From Balneolales bacterium (GTDB lineage Bacteria; Bacteroidota; Rhodothermia; Balneolales; Natronogracilivirgulaceae), in assembly GCA_007128855.1 (NCBI GenBank), contig SKWQ01000091.1:1-45154 (forward strand): a stretch of 45,154 bases of DNA, read 5' to 3'. This document shows, one piece after another, positions 29,156 through 38,570 of the stretch. Within the stretch, counting starts at the first letter, position 1; each line of letters opens with the position of its first letter. The translations under genes were made by a program, and so were the position numbers. Under the pieces are notes generated by a model that ran no database searches, had not been told where the DNA came from, and worked only from the letters and a program-made list of their open reading frames with translations.

Positions 29156-32100
29156 TCAATTCACCTTGAGGGTGGTTTTAAAACTGGCATTTACGCTCAG
29201 GCCTATGAAATCATCGGCCCTGACCTTGACTTCCCCGGAGAGGTCGTCACGACTGGTGGCCAGTTCTCCAAATAACCTGATGTATCGTGTCCGGTTCAGG
29301 TTATCCAGTTGTTCCCCGGTCAGTCGTATCTCCGCCATATCACTTCTCGGACGCTGGACAAACCGGGTTTCCGTGTTCACTTCGGCAGCGGATAAAAGGA
29401 ATGTAATCGGGTCAAGCGGCTGATCCCCAGTTGCAGTAATCATCTGCTCGTTGGCGTCCAGGAATTCGAGCGTCATTCCCGCATTGAAAGGAAGGCCGTT
29501 TTCATAGGAAACATAAAGGATGGCTTCGGTAATCCTCAGATCGTCGTCCCGGTCCGGCAGATCCGACAGGTCGGCATCAAATGTTTCCTCTATCGTTGCC
29601 GGGGCTCCGTCCGCTGTCGAGAGGTTGATCGGTATGTCGATTCCCATCCGTGAATCAAATACAACGGGATTGATGACGAACCCCTCCTGTTCCTCCGGAT
29701 TGACGAAAATTTTCCCGACAAAGCGTATCTCCACGGGCAGGTTGCTCAGGAAGTCCTCTACATTCGAGTTTTCGGAATCGAACCGAACCACCTGGTTGCG
29801 TATGATTTCGCCGATTTGCTGCGAGGGGTCCACATGGAATGATATAAGATCAGTGCGTGCGATCTGCGCACCACGGACATGGAGGTTCTGATAATCGTCT
29901 CCGGGCCGGACTTCCCGGTCCGTTCCCGGTTTTCCGGAAAGAAAGACCTCCTCCCCCTTGTCGTTTATTCCAAGAATGGCTCCGATGATGGCCCCTCTGA
30001 CACCCAGATTGGTATCATAGATCAGGTCGAATGAGGGATTCACCAGGCGCAGCCCTGACAATCGTTCAGAAAACTCTGCAAGGTCTTCAATTTCCGTGAT
30101 TTCCGCTTCATTGTCGTTGAAAATATCCACGGTCCCGTCATCTCCGTCATCATCCCCGAGAAACTCCACACGTTTCAGCACTTTTCCGTAAGCGGTACGG
30201 ACATTCAGGTCCTGAATCTTAAAGTTGGCAAAGAAGCTGTCCGAAGCCCGTACGGTGCGGATGGTATCGGCCCCGGTTGCATTTCGGGTATCTTCGGTGA
30301 TTGCCCTCAAATGGTATACCAGCTGGTTGCCGGGGGCGTAGATCCGTACATTATCAAGCGGAATCGCCCGTTCCGGCTGATCCCCGGGGTCGGCGCTCCT
30401 TCTGATCCGGTTGCTGCCTGACAGCTCGATCCAAAGTGAATCTTTCGGCAGATACCTGCCGGAACCGTCAGGGTCGGTCAGGATTCCCGGGATGGATACG
30501 ATCAGCGTATCGATATCCAGGTCTATTTCATTGACAATATCAGTGATCCGGAGCCACCCGTTCTCGACTTCCACATAGTGATCATCGCGTGTGAGCAGGA
30601 AATCCTCATCCTCGAACTCCACCTCACCGGAATCGTAGAAGACCTGCCGTTTGAGGACCGATGATGCCGAGCTGAGGGTTGCCGATCCTTCCATTTCGGT
30701 GACGATCAGATCCGTCGAGCGTACGGTTGCCGGCTCCGTGGTCCCGGGAGAGGAAGCTGTTCCGGTGTAGGAAATCCGGTTGGAAATCCCCGTTTGCTCC
30801 AGCGGCACCGCAATGATCCTGGACTGCAGGGGCGGTATCTCAATGTTGCTGATTTCAGCTATGTCGGAACCCATGGCAAAGTAACGGCCGGTGTTTTTGG
30901 CGGTGAATGCCTCTGCATTGAAAAACCTGAGGTTGTCGATGACCAGTGGCATTTCACTCGTGTTGGTGAACTCCAGCCGCAGCTCACCCTCCTCTACTTC
31001 CGCATTCACAAAATCTCCCTGCACATATTCAGTGTCCTCCAGCCGGATGCCCTCCTGCGGGTCAATGTCGGACCGGCCTTCGGAGAATCTCATTTCGGAC
31101 TTCCGGGAGGTGATGAGGAAAAACTGCTCCCTGTGCATGGTGAGGCCGCTGCCTCCCGGCGTGCCGATACTCACCTCATAGGTGAGTTCTTGTGTCAGTT
31201 TCTGGCCGGCCAGATCCATAAATACTCCTGCTGTCTCATCCGGCCCCAGACTGGTCGCTCCCGGACGCGTAAAGTTGACCAGTTCTTTTTGTTCGTCCAG
31301 AATCTCGCCATCGGAGTTGAAAAGGGTGATGAACGGCATGGTGGAAAGAGTGCTGTCCTTTATATCCAGCGGCGTGTTGTTGATGATGAGAACCTCCAGC
31401 TGAAATGCCTCGTCCGGTCCGGGGTCATCGGACACAATGGCATATTCAAATTCGGGGTTGGATGACAGGATGGGCTCGATTTCCGGTTGCAGCACCTGGG
31501 CGCGGATATTACCGGTGGCACTTCGCGCGACCAGGATATCATCCGATGACTGGATAGAAACCTGGCCGGGATTGCCCGACATGGTTTGCGCCTGCCATTC
31601 GATACGAAGTTCAAAGGCCAGGTCGATTTCAAGCTGATCACCAGTGTCAAAATGGAGTTCCGCTTCCGCAGTTTGTCCGTGCGGGACAGATCCGAATTCA
31701 AGAACATTTCCGACAGGTTCCGGTGATGAATCCGAATTGCTGAGCAGAGTTGCCGTCAGATCCCGGATATCGAATCCCAGATCGTTGGTGAATGAATACC
31801 GGATGCTGCCACTCTCGATTTCAGCCCGTTCAAACCCGGGGGTGTGAAGCGGCACGATAACGGTTCGTACGACAGGGCCGGGAATCGGTGTCCCGGGACC
31901 GTAATCCGATGCATCCAGACTGGTTACAGCTTCAAAATCAGCTGATCCTGTAGCTTCAAAACCGATCTCGAATACCCCGACCTCCATGGTTTCGTCCTGC
32001 AAATCCTCCGGTTCACTGGATATGTCGCCAATCTCACTTTCAAATGTGGATGAAAAATCGTCGATTTCCAGGTTGCCGATTTCACTCTCGACGGCAATCT

Positions 32101-32389
32101 CGTCAAAATCCATGGCTGGGATGATGTCATCCAATTCTCCAATTTCGAAATCTTCCTCGGTCGACAAAAAAACCAGTCCGTCAGGACCGACCTGGAACAA
32201 ATCCCGGAAATTATCGCTGGTGGTATCGATGATCACACCCTTACCTTCCCCGATCAGCTCATAGTTCGCGTTTTTGATCAGCGGGATGTCAAATGACTGC
32301 TGCAGGGTGAAATCCGGACTGGACGGACGTTCACAGGACAGGATCAGGAACAGTGACAGTGCGGCAGCAGTGATCCGGTTGCGTTTCAT
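29156..32389 (-). CDS. Very large (1077 aa) uncharacterised putative lipoprotein
   Basis: 'MKRNRITAAALSLFLILSCERPSSPDFTLQQSFDIPLI' with lipobox LILSC; acidic, beta-rich sequence; 7-bp gap to the DUF5723-like gene. Confidence 0.75.
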   Translation of the reverse strand: MKRNRITAAALSLFLILSCERPSSPDFTLQQSFDIPLIKNANYELIGEGKGVIIDTTSDNFRDLFQVGPDGLVFLSTEEDFEIGELDDIIPAMDFDEIAVESEIGNLEIDDFSSTFESEIGDISSEPEDLQDETMEVGVFEIGFEATGSADFEAVTSLDASDYGPGTPIPGPVVRTVIVPLHTPGFERAEIESGSIRYSFTNDLGFDIRDLTATLLSNSDSSPEPVGNVLEFGSVPHGQTAEAELHFDTGDQLEIDLAFELRIEWQAQTMSGNPGQVSIQSSDDILVARSATGNIRAQVLQPEIEPILSSNPEFEYAIVSDDPGPDEAFQLEVLIINNTPLDIKDSTLSTMPFITLFNSDGEILDEQKELVNFTRPGATSLGPDETAGVFMDLAGQKLTQELTYEVSIGTPGGSGLTMHREQFFLITSRKSEMRFSEGRSDIDPQEGIRLEDTEYVQGDFVNAEVEEGELRLEFTNTSEMPLVIDNLRFFNAEAFTAKNTGRYFAMGSDIAEISNIEIPPLQSRIIAVPLEQTGISNRISYTGTASSPGTTEPATVRSTDLIVTEMEGSATLSSASSVLKRQVFYDSGEVEFEDEDFLLTRDDHYVEVENGWLRITDIVNEIDLDIDTLIVSIPGILTDPDGSGRYLPKDSLWIELSGSNRIRRSADPGDQPERAIPLDNVRIYAPGNQLVYHLRAITEDTRNATGADTIRTVRASDSFFANFKIQDLNVRTAYGKVLKRVEFLGDDDGDDGTVDIFNDNEAEITEIEDLAEFSERLSGLRLVNPSFDLIYDTNLGVRGAIIGAILGINDKGEEVFLSGKPGTDREVRPGDDYQNLHVRGAQIARTDLISFHVDPSQQIGEIIRNQVVRFDSENSNVEDFLSNLPVEIRFVGKIFVNPEEQEGFVINPVVFDSRMGIDIPINLSTADGAPATIEETFDADLSDLPDRDDDLRITEAILYVSYENGLPFNAGMTLEFLDANEQMITATGDQPLDPITFLLSAAEVNTETRFVQRPRSDMAEIRLTGEQLDNLNRTRYIRLFGELATSRDDLSGEVKVRADDFIGLSVNASFKTTLKVN

Positions 32390-32663
32390 GGGTGTGTCGA
32401 TTACTGGTAGTCCGTTTCGGACGGTGCATCCTTACCGGAAATTCCGGCACCTTGGAGCCGCGGGCGCTTTTCAGGGGTGGATTGTTACAAAAAAGGTGAT
32501 GCCAGCGAGTGAAAGCCAGTGCGTTGAAACATGCTTGCGCTAGTGGCAACGATAGAATGATAAAATATATGTCTGAACCAACTGGCAATCATCGTAAAAA
32601 AACCCCAGGATTCAACGGATCAACCAGAAATACAAGTACGATGAGCCAAAAAATAACAATGCC

Positions 32664-32694
32664 CAAATATATAAGTTTTATTTGAAATTACAAT
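32664..32694 (-). promoter_or_regulatory. Putative Bacteroidota-type promoter (ATTG-N19-TATATTTG) driving the 1077-aa lipoprotein/DUF5723 operon
   Basis: On - strand: ATTG (32694-32691), 19-nt spacer, TATATTTG (32671-32664), an exact TAnnTTTG -7 box; about 275 nt upstream of ATG 32389. Confidence 0.5.
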
Positions 32695-32760
32695 GGCTTG
32701 TAAATAGTGGTTATGCAAGAAGGGCAACTGCAATTTCAGACCATTGGCACGTGAAGGGAG

Positions 32761-32848
32761 CGGAGAGAGAGGGATTCGAACCCTCGGTACCCGGTTAGGG
32801 CACACTCGCTTTCCAGGCGAGCCCGTTCGACCACTCCGGCATCTCTCC
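32761..32848 (-). tRNA. tRNA-Ser (anticodon GGA)
   Basis: - strand GGAGAGATGCCGGAGTGGTCGAACGGGCTCGCCTGGAAAGCGAGTGTGCCCTAACCGGGTACCGAGGGTTCGAATCCCTCTCTCTCCG: 7-bp acceptor stem, long variable arm, GGTTCGAATCC T-arm; CCA not encoded. Confidence 0.96.
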
Positions 32849-32966
32849 GTATCGTGTCGGCCTCGGTTAAACAAGGTTGCTAATATATGACAATTCATGT
32901 CCGGGAGCAACCTGAATCGGTGACAGAGTGATTCTTGCGAGGCCCTCGGGTGCCCTGCGCCTGAAT

Positions 32967-33653
32967 TTAGCTGTTGCCAAAGGTAAACCGGTGCCGGGCC
33001 GTGGAGCGCACCGGCCGGCCTTCATGCACAGCCGGATGAAAGAGCCACTGCCGGGCCGCCACAAGCGTAATTTCCCGGAAGCCGTATCCCGTCCCGGATA
33101 CCGTTTCGAAACGTCCGGTGTCACGGTTGAACATGCGGATCTCGTCGATCACGGCTTCCTCCACCTCACCGGTTTCGGAAACCACGTATCGGACAATGAT
33201 CTCGACGCGCACACCGTCCCGGCGTGCCTGCGGCGGGGTGACCGGCTCGACGATGCGCCTGACATTGGGTGGACGGTCCGGCTGATCCACGATTTCACCC
33301 GGCCCTTCCGGCATGGGGATCGGGCCGAAGTCCGGATCGGATTCCATCCCGGAGATTTCCAGGTCGAACTCCACATCCACCACCTCCTCTTCGGGAACGG
33401 TTATTTCGGGACGGGGTACGATCGGGGCCACGCGTTCGACGGCCGCTTGCTGCCTTGTCTGGATGAACTCGGGCATCAGGATCTGATCCTCCCGGAATTG
33501 ACCGTCCAGAAGCCGGTCGCCACCAGTATCCACCGGCCAAAACCGGAAGAGCAGGATGAACAGCAGGAGGCAACAGATGACGGCGATCTGGATCCGGTAA
33601 AAATAGGCGTTGTTCCTGCCGTCTGTATCGTGCAAATGCCTCACATCCACCAA
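32967..33653 (-). CDS. TonB-like energy transducer
   Basis: Single N-terminal TM 'IQIAVICCLLLFILLFRFW', Pro/Glu-rich periplasmic spacer, C-terminal 'VRVEIIVRYVVSETGEVEEAVIDEIRM... AARQWLFHPAVHEGRPVRSTARHRFTF' TonB-C domain. Confidence 0.85.
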   Translation of the reverse strand: MVDVRHLHDTDGRNNAYFYRIQIAVICCLLLFILLFRFWPVDTGGDRLLDGQFREDQILMPEFIQTRQQAAVERVAPIVPRPEITVPEEEVVDVEFDLEISGMESDPDFGPIPMPEGPGEIVDQPDRPPNVRRIVEPVTPPQARRDGVRVEIIVRYVVSETGEVEEAVIDEIRMFNRDTGRFETVSGTGYGFREITLVAARQWLFHPAVHEGRPVRSTARHRFTFGNS

Positions 33654-33678
33654 GTGATTTCAGCCGGAGGCCTGGTTG

Positions 33679-34614
33679 TTATTTATTTTCGTAAGACTGT
33701 AACGCGGCACGTATGAATCCGTTATGTGCTTCGAGCTGTTTTTCCGCCTCTTCCCGGCTTATTTTGGCCAGGCCCATGAGCAGGGCCACTTTGACCTTGC
33801 CTCCCGCTTCCATCATGAGGCGGGCTGCTTCGTCATAGTCGGCATCGGTGAACATGCTGATGATCCGCCGGGAGCGTTCCACCAGTTTTTTGTTGGTCAG
33901 CATCAGGTCCACCATCACATTCTCGTACACTTTGCCGAGCCGTACCATGGCACCGGTAGTGATCATGTTGCAGACCATTTTTTGTGCCGTCGCGCTTTTG
34001 AGCCGTGTGCTGCCCATGATCACCTCGGGTCCGACCGGTACATCGATCATCACGTCCAGCTGCTGCTCCAGATTCACGCGTTCGGCGGATACGCAGCATA
34101 CCATAATGGTGCGGGCACCGCGGCGCTTGGCCTCGTCCAGGGTTCCCAGCACGTACGGCGTGCGGCCACTTGCCGCCAATCCACAAACCACATCTTTTTC
34201 GCTTACGTTCAGATGTGAGATATCTTTTGCGCCATCTTCCGGCAGGTCCTCCGAACCCTCCTGCGCCACGAACATCGCTTCGCGTCCGCCGGCGATGAGC
34301 CCGATAACCTGATCCGGGCGGGTACCGAATGTCGGCGGGCACTCGGCGGCGTCCAGCACGCCGAGGCGGCCACTGGTGCCGGCACCGGTATAGATCAGAC
34401 GTCCGCCCTGCGCAAGTGCTTCGTGGGCATAGGCCACGGCCTGTGCGATCTGCTCATTTCTGGTGCTGACGTATTCGGCGACCAGCTTGTCCTGCTCGTT
34501 TATCAGCCGGACAATCTCCAGCGGATCGGCCAGGTCGATGTGCATGGTATCGGGGTTTCTCTGCTCGGTCTCCAGCTTCTTGAGCTGGTTGTAAAGTTTT
34601 TGCTTGTCAGACAA
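33679..34614 (-). CDS. murQ: N-acetylmuramic acid 6-phosphate etherase
   Basis: 'TEQRNPDTMHIDLADPLEIVRLINEQD', 'GGRLIYTGAGTSGRLGVLDAAECPPTFGT', 'VGPEVIMGSTRLKSATAQKMVCNMITTGAMVRLGKVYENVMVDL'. Confidence 0.95.
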   Translation of the reverse strand: MSDKQKLYNQLKKLETEQRNPDTMHIDLADPLEIVRLINEQDKLVAEYVSTRNEQIAQAVAYAHEALAQGGRLIYTGAGTSGRLGVLDAAECPPTFGTRPDQVIGLIAGGREAMFVAQEGSEDLPEDGAKDISHLNVSEKDVVCGLAASGRTPYVLGTLDEAKRRGARTIMVCCVSAERVNLEQQLDVMIDVPVGPEVIMGSTRLKSATAQKMVCNMITTGAMVRLGKVYENVMVDLMLTNKKLVERSRRIISMFTDADYDEAARLMMEAGGKVKVALLMGLAKISREEAEKQLEAHNGFIRAALQSYENK

Positions 34615-34712
34615 AATGATTGCTCCTTGTTATGTGATTTTCAGTAACAGATAATAGATTTATGTCCCAGTTGGACAATATACGCAAGTTGTATGAAGCT
34701 GTCTTGAAAAAA

Positions 34713-36296
34713 CTAGCGGCGGTTTTTACGGCGCGACCACCAATCGGAATCTGACCGGCCGCTTGCCGGATCCTTGCTTTGGTCCTGAAGACCGGTTGCG
34801 TGGCGGTCCGGAAACCCGGTTCCTGCTGCGGCCGCATCCACCCCGGCTTGTCCGACTGCCGGTGACATGCTGTTACCGCCATGGTTATCGCCATGGTGCA
34901 GCATTCCGGCTATGATCGATACCGGATGGGAGAGGGATGTTTCCACCAGCTCCTCCCCGGAAAAGTGTTCCGGAATAAAATGGGTGTCATACCGGCCCTC
35001 CCGGAACGCCGCGTGACCCATCACATACCGGCAAAACGGGATGGTTGTGGGAAAACCGGTGATGATGGTATCATCCAGGGCGCGGGTCATGCGTGCTATG
35101 GCCTCGGAACGGTTACTGCCGTACACGATCAGTTTGGCGAGCAGCGGATCGTACTCCGTGGTGATCTGCTGTCCCGGACGGATGCCCTCATCCACACGCA
35201 CGTGCGCACCCGTTGGCGGTCGCCATTTTTTAATGGTTCCGGTAGCCGGGAGGAACTGTTCGATCGGGTTTTCGGCGCAGATCCGGCATTCAATGGCGTG
35301 GCCATTCCGCTGCAGTTCATGCTGTTTCCATGGCAACGGGTGGCCTTCGGCTACGCGTATCTGCAGCGCGACAAGATCCGTTCCCGTGGTCATTTCCGTT
35401 ACGGGGTGTTCCACCTGAAGGCGGGTATTCATTTCCAGAAAATAGAAATTGCGGTCGCGGTCCACCAGGAATTCGACCGTTCCTGCTCCCACGTATCCGC
35501 AGGAACCGGCAGCGCGCAGCGCCGCTTCTCCCATTTCCTGTCGCAGCGCTTCATCCAGGAACGGGCTGGGCGACTCTTCGATGAGTTTCTGATGACGTCG
35601 CTGGATGGAGCACTCGCGGTCGAACAGGTGCACCATGTTGCCATGACGGTCGGCGAATATCTGGAATTCCACATGGCGCGGCTCCTGCAGATATTTTTCC
35701 AGGTAGACGCGGTCGTCGCCGAAAGCGCCGCCGGCTTCCGAGCGGGCGGATGAGAGGGCCCCCGGGAGCTCGCCAGCGGTTCGCACCAGGCGCATGCCCT
35801 TACCGCCGCCGCCGGCAGCTGCCTTCACCAGCACCGGATAGCCGATGTCACCGGCCACCTGTTGTGCCTCCTCATCCGAAGCGATGGCCGACCGGGTCCC
35901 CGGCGGGATGGGCACCCCGGCTTTTTCCATAAGTTCGCGTGCCTGCGTCTTGTCCCCCATCTGCCGGATGGCATGCGGACCGGGTCCGATGAATAAGATC
36001 TGCTCCCGGGCACACGCCTCGGCAAAATCGGCGTTTTCGCTCAGGAAGCCGTACCCGGGATGGATCGCATCCGCCTGGCGCTCCCTGGCTGCCTGCAGGA
36101 TCCGGTCGGAGTTCAGATAGGTGTCACTTGCCGATTTCCCCTCAAGCAGCACCACCTCATCGGCATTGAGGGAATGCGGACTGTGCCTGTCCGATTCCGA
36201 ACAGACCGCAACGGTCCGTACCCCAAGCTCCCTGCAGGTACGGATGACCCGAAGGGCTATTTCACCGCGGTTGGCGATGAGGATTTTACGGAACAT
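34713..36296 (-). CDS. Second biotin carboxylase (acyl-CoA carboxylase alpha-type) without a BCCP domain
   Basis: '[53 protein letters not shown]', 'KAAAGGGGKGMRLV', '[18 protein letters not shown]'; C-terminal tail lacks an AMKM/EAMKM motif. Start set to ATG 36296. Confidence 0.9.
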   Translation of the reverse strand: MFRKILIANRGEIALRVIRTCRELGVRTVAVCSESDRHSPHSLNADEVVLLEGKSASDTYLNSDRILQAARERQADAIHPGYGFLSENADFAEACAREQILFIGPGPHAIRQMGDKTQARELMEKAGVPIPPGTRSAIASDEEAQQVAGDIGYPVLVKAAAGGGGKGMRLVRTAGELPGALSSARSEAGGAFGDDRVYLEKYLQEPRHVEFQIFADRHGNMVHLFDRECSIQRRHQKLIEESPSPFLDEALRQEMGEAALRAAGSCGYVGAGTVEFLVDRDRNFYFLEMNTRLQVEHPVTEMTTGTDLVALQIRVAEGHPLPWKQHELQRNGHAIECRICAENPIEQFLPATGTIKKWRPPTGAHVRVDEGIRPGQQITTEYDPLLAKLIVYGSNRSEAIARMTRALDDTIITGFPTTIPFCRYVMGHAAFREGRYDTHFIPEHFSGEELVETSLSHPVSIIAGMLHHGDNHGGNSMSPAVGQAGVDAAAAGTGFPDRHATGLQDQSKDPASGRSDSDWWSRRKNRR

Positions 36297-36999
36297 GTCG
36301 CTGCAGTATATCCCCGCGGATCTCCCAGGGATCGTCTCCGGTTTCGATCCAGTAATCAAAAATGTGCTCAACCGCCTTTGACCTTAGGATATCGCTGAGC
36401 ATGTAGTTCATATCGAGGTTGGGATCGTCGGGCGTAACGACAAGGCGGATGTCCGTGCTTTTGATGTCATCGAGCAGGGTCGGGTCGTCAAGATTGGGAA
36501 GATACTCGAGCGGATTGTTGTAGTAGACGTTGTCATCGAAATAGTCATCCATGTAAGCACGTATCTGGAACACCCCTCCGATGGAGATGGCCTTCTGGAT
36601 CTGTCCCGGATGCTTGAGCAACAGGTTGACGGCATGATACCCACCCAAACCAACGCCCGCCGCCATGACAAACAGGTCGTTCGTGGTTTTCCTGATGAAC
36701 GGCAGCACCTCATCGATTATGAAGTTATCAAACTGCCGGTGCCGGCTGATCCGGAGTCGGGGCGGGGCGCCGGTGTTCAAAAAACTCTCCCGATCATTGG
36801 AGTCAACACAGAATATGCGATTATGTCCGTTTTTCAATTGAAAATCGAGGGCTTTTATCAATCCGTGGTCCTCCCATTCGGTCCGGGTCCGGCCCTCGTC
36901 CGGAAATACGAGGAGCGGTGTGCCCTCGGTACCGTATATCGAGATGGTTGTTTTTGTTCCCAGGCTGGGACTTTGCCAGCTATGACTCTTTTTTTCCAT
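36286..36999 (-). CDS. Esterase-family alpha/beta-hydrolase-fold protein, apparently lacking catalytic residues
   Basis: 'FDNFIIDEVLPFIRKTTNDLFVMAAGVGLGGYHAVNLLLKHPGQIQKAISIGGVFQIRAYMDDYFDDNVYYNNPLEYLPNL' resembles the esterase-D-like family (GCSMGGYHA...); start set to ATG 36999. Confidence 0.7.
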   Translation of the reverse strand: MEKKSHSWQSPSLGTKTTISIYGTEGTPLLVFPDEGRTRTEWEDHGLIKALDFQLKNGHNRIFCVDSNDRESFLNTGAPPRLRISRHRQFDNFIIDEVLPFIRKTTNDLFVMAAGVGLGGYHAVNLLLKHPGQIQKAISIGGVFQIRAYMDDYFDDNVYYNNPLEYLPNLDDPTLLDDIKSTDIRLVVTPDDPNLDMNYMLSDILRSKAVEHIFDYWIETGDDPWEIRGDILQRHVP

Positions 37000-37184
37000 C
37001 ACAGAGGGGTTTTGGAAAGGTGACGTGATTGTCGGACGATTCCGTTGATGGAAAGCTAAAGGATAGCTGGAAATTTTAAAAACTTTTTCCCTGCCAGTTC
37101 GATTCCATGCCGGACCGGTTTCTGAGGCGTTGGAGATGCTCCACTCAGTGCCGGCTGCTGTTCCGGGCCGGATGCCTGTACCAC

Positions 37185-38216
37185 TCAGTGCCGGACCGTG
37201 TGCCACCACACCCTGGGAAGGATCGACATCTTTTGTGTAAAGGACAGATAGGCGCGACGTGTGAAGACCTGATATTTATTGGTTTCGATCTGGTCCAGGA
37301 TCCTGGCATAGTTATGACGGGCCAGTCGGACAGGTATCTGGCTGTCCGGTGAAAGCATCGGGATGCCTTTATCGGCACTGTCATAGTAACTGCGGGCACG
37401 ATCGATCTGAAAGCGCATCAGCTCCCGGAAGGAATCGGTCATCCGGTGGCTGAACAAATCTTCTTCGGTAACACCGAAACGGTTCAGGTCTTCTTCAGGA
37501 AGATAGATCCGGCCACGTTCAAGATCCTCACCCACATCCCGCAGGATGTTGGTCAGCTGCATGGCGATGCCCAGGTCCACAGCATGCCGCAGTGCCGCCC
37601 GGTCATTATATCCGAAGATTTCACTGATCATCAGTCCGACAACCGATGCCACCTTGTAGGAGTAGTCGTATAGCTCTTCAAATGTCTCATACCGGTTTTT
37701 GCTCAGGTCCATACCGACCCCGTCGATCAGATCAAAGGGAAGGGCAATGTCGATATCGTGGCGTCTGAGCACATCTGAAAAAGCAACCAGGATCGGGTTG
37801 TCGCCACCGCCACCCTCATAGGTTTTCTGCAGTTTCCCCTTCCAGTCAGTAAGGGTCTCCTCCGTCTCCTGCCGTTTGACCGGGTTGGCGGCGATCAGGT
37901 CCTCGGCCTCATCCACAAGGTTGTCAAGAAACCGGCAGAGGCCGTAAATGGCAAAGATGCTTCGCTGTTTATGATAGGGAAGGAAGCGGGTTGCCAGATA
38001 AAAGGTCTTGGCATATCTCCGAGTGATGTTGCGGCAGTGTTCGTAGGCGCTGCGCAACTCGGGATCTGAGACCTCCTCGATCACATCCCTGTGGAAGGAA
38101 GTGCGTTCATAAACCGATCTAATGGACCAGGACGGCACGGCTATTCGATTATTTTTCGTTTGTGATTCCAAGATAAACAACAAAAGACGAATTCTTCTGA
38201 TTTCGTTCCCTGCCAA
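37185..38216 (-). CDS. crtB: Phytoene/squalene synthase family protein
   Basis: 'RFLDNLVDEAED' (DxxxD), 'GLMISEIFGY', 'GIAMQLTNILRDVGEDLERGRIYLPEEDLNRFGVTEEDL'. Product specificity not resolved. Confidence 0.85.
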   Translation of the reverse strand: MAGNEIRRIRLLLFILESQTKNNRIAVPSWSIRSVYERTSFHRDVIEEVSDPELRSAYEHCRNITRRYAKTFYLATRFLPYHKQRSIFAIYGLCRFLDNLVDEAEDLIAANPVKRQETEETLTDWKGKLQKTYEGGGGDNPILVAFSDVLRRHDIDIALPFDLIDGVGMDLSKNRYETFEELYDYSYKVASVVGLMISEIFGYNDRAALRHAVDLGIAMQLTNILRDVGEDLERGRIYLPEEDLNRFGVTEEDLFSHRMTDSFRELMRFQIDRARSYYDSADKGIPMLSPDSQIPVRLARHNYARILDQIETNKYQVFTRRAYLSFTQKMSILPRVWWHTVRH

Positions 38217-38300
38217 TACTTTCAGGGAAAATGGAAAATCCGGTCAGTAAAAAAACGGATGGATTGCCGGCGTGGCGACCATAACCCGGCTATCACACCC

Positions 38301-38324
38301 GGAATGTACTGTAACAGTCGTTCC
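38301..38324. promoter_or_regulatory. Imperfect inverted repeat GGAATGTACTGTAACAGTCGTTCC between crtB-like and lacI-like genes (possible operator or hairpin)
   Basis: Perfect core ACTGT-A-ACAGT (38308-38318) flanked by GGAA...TTCC arms, in the divergent intergenic region. Confidence 0.35.
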
Positions 38325-38570
38325 GTAATATAAATAACATGTAATTATTCAGCGAAAATCACTACTTTGAATAATTAGGTTCGTTTCTTTTTAATTCTTG
38401 ATTAAAACAGGGAGGGTACGATCCGGGTGGCAGTTTCTTTTTCGGACCGCCAGGGTTGCCCGACCCAGATCGCAGTTGGAAGTCCGGCGGCAGGCATCCC
38501 TTGTGTTGTCTGTCGTTCTTTCATTTCTATATTATTGATATATTAAGTATTTAGGCCAAACAACAGAGAC

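Noticed and set aside
32620-32910. 96-aa - strand ORF
   Set aside because: Runs through the tRNA-Ser gene; not a protein gene.
34881-35753. 290-aa + strand ORF
   Set aside because: Shadow ORF antisense to the second biotin carboxylase.
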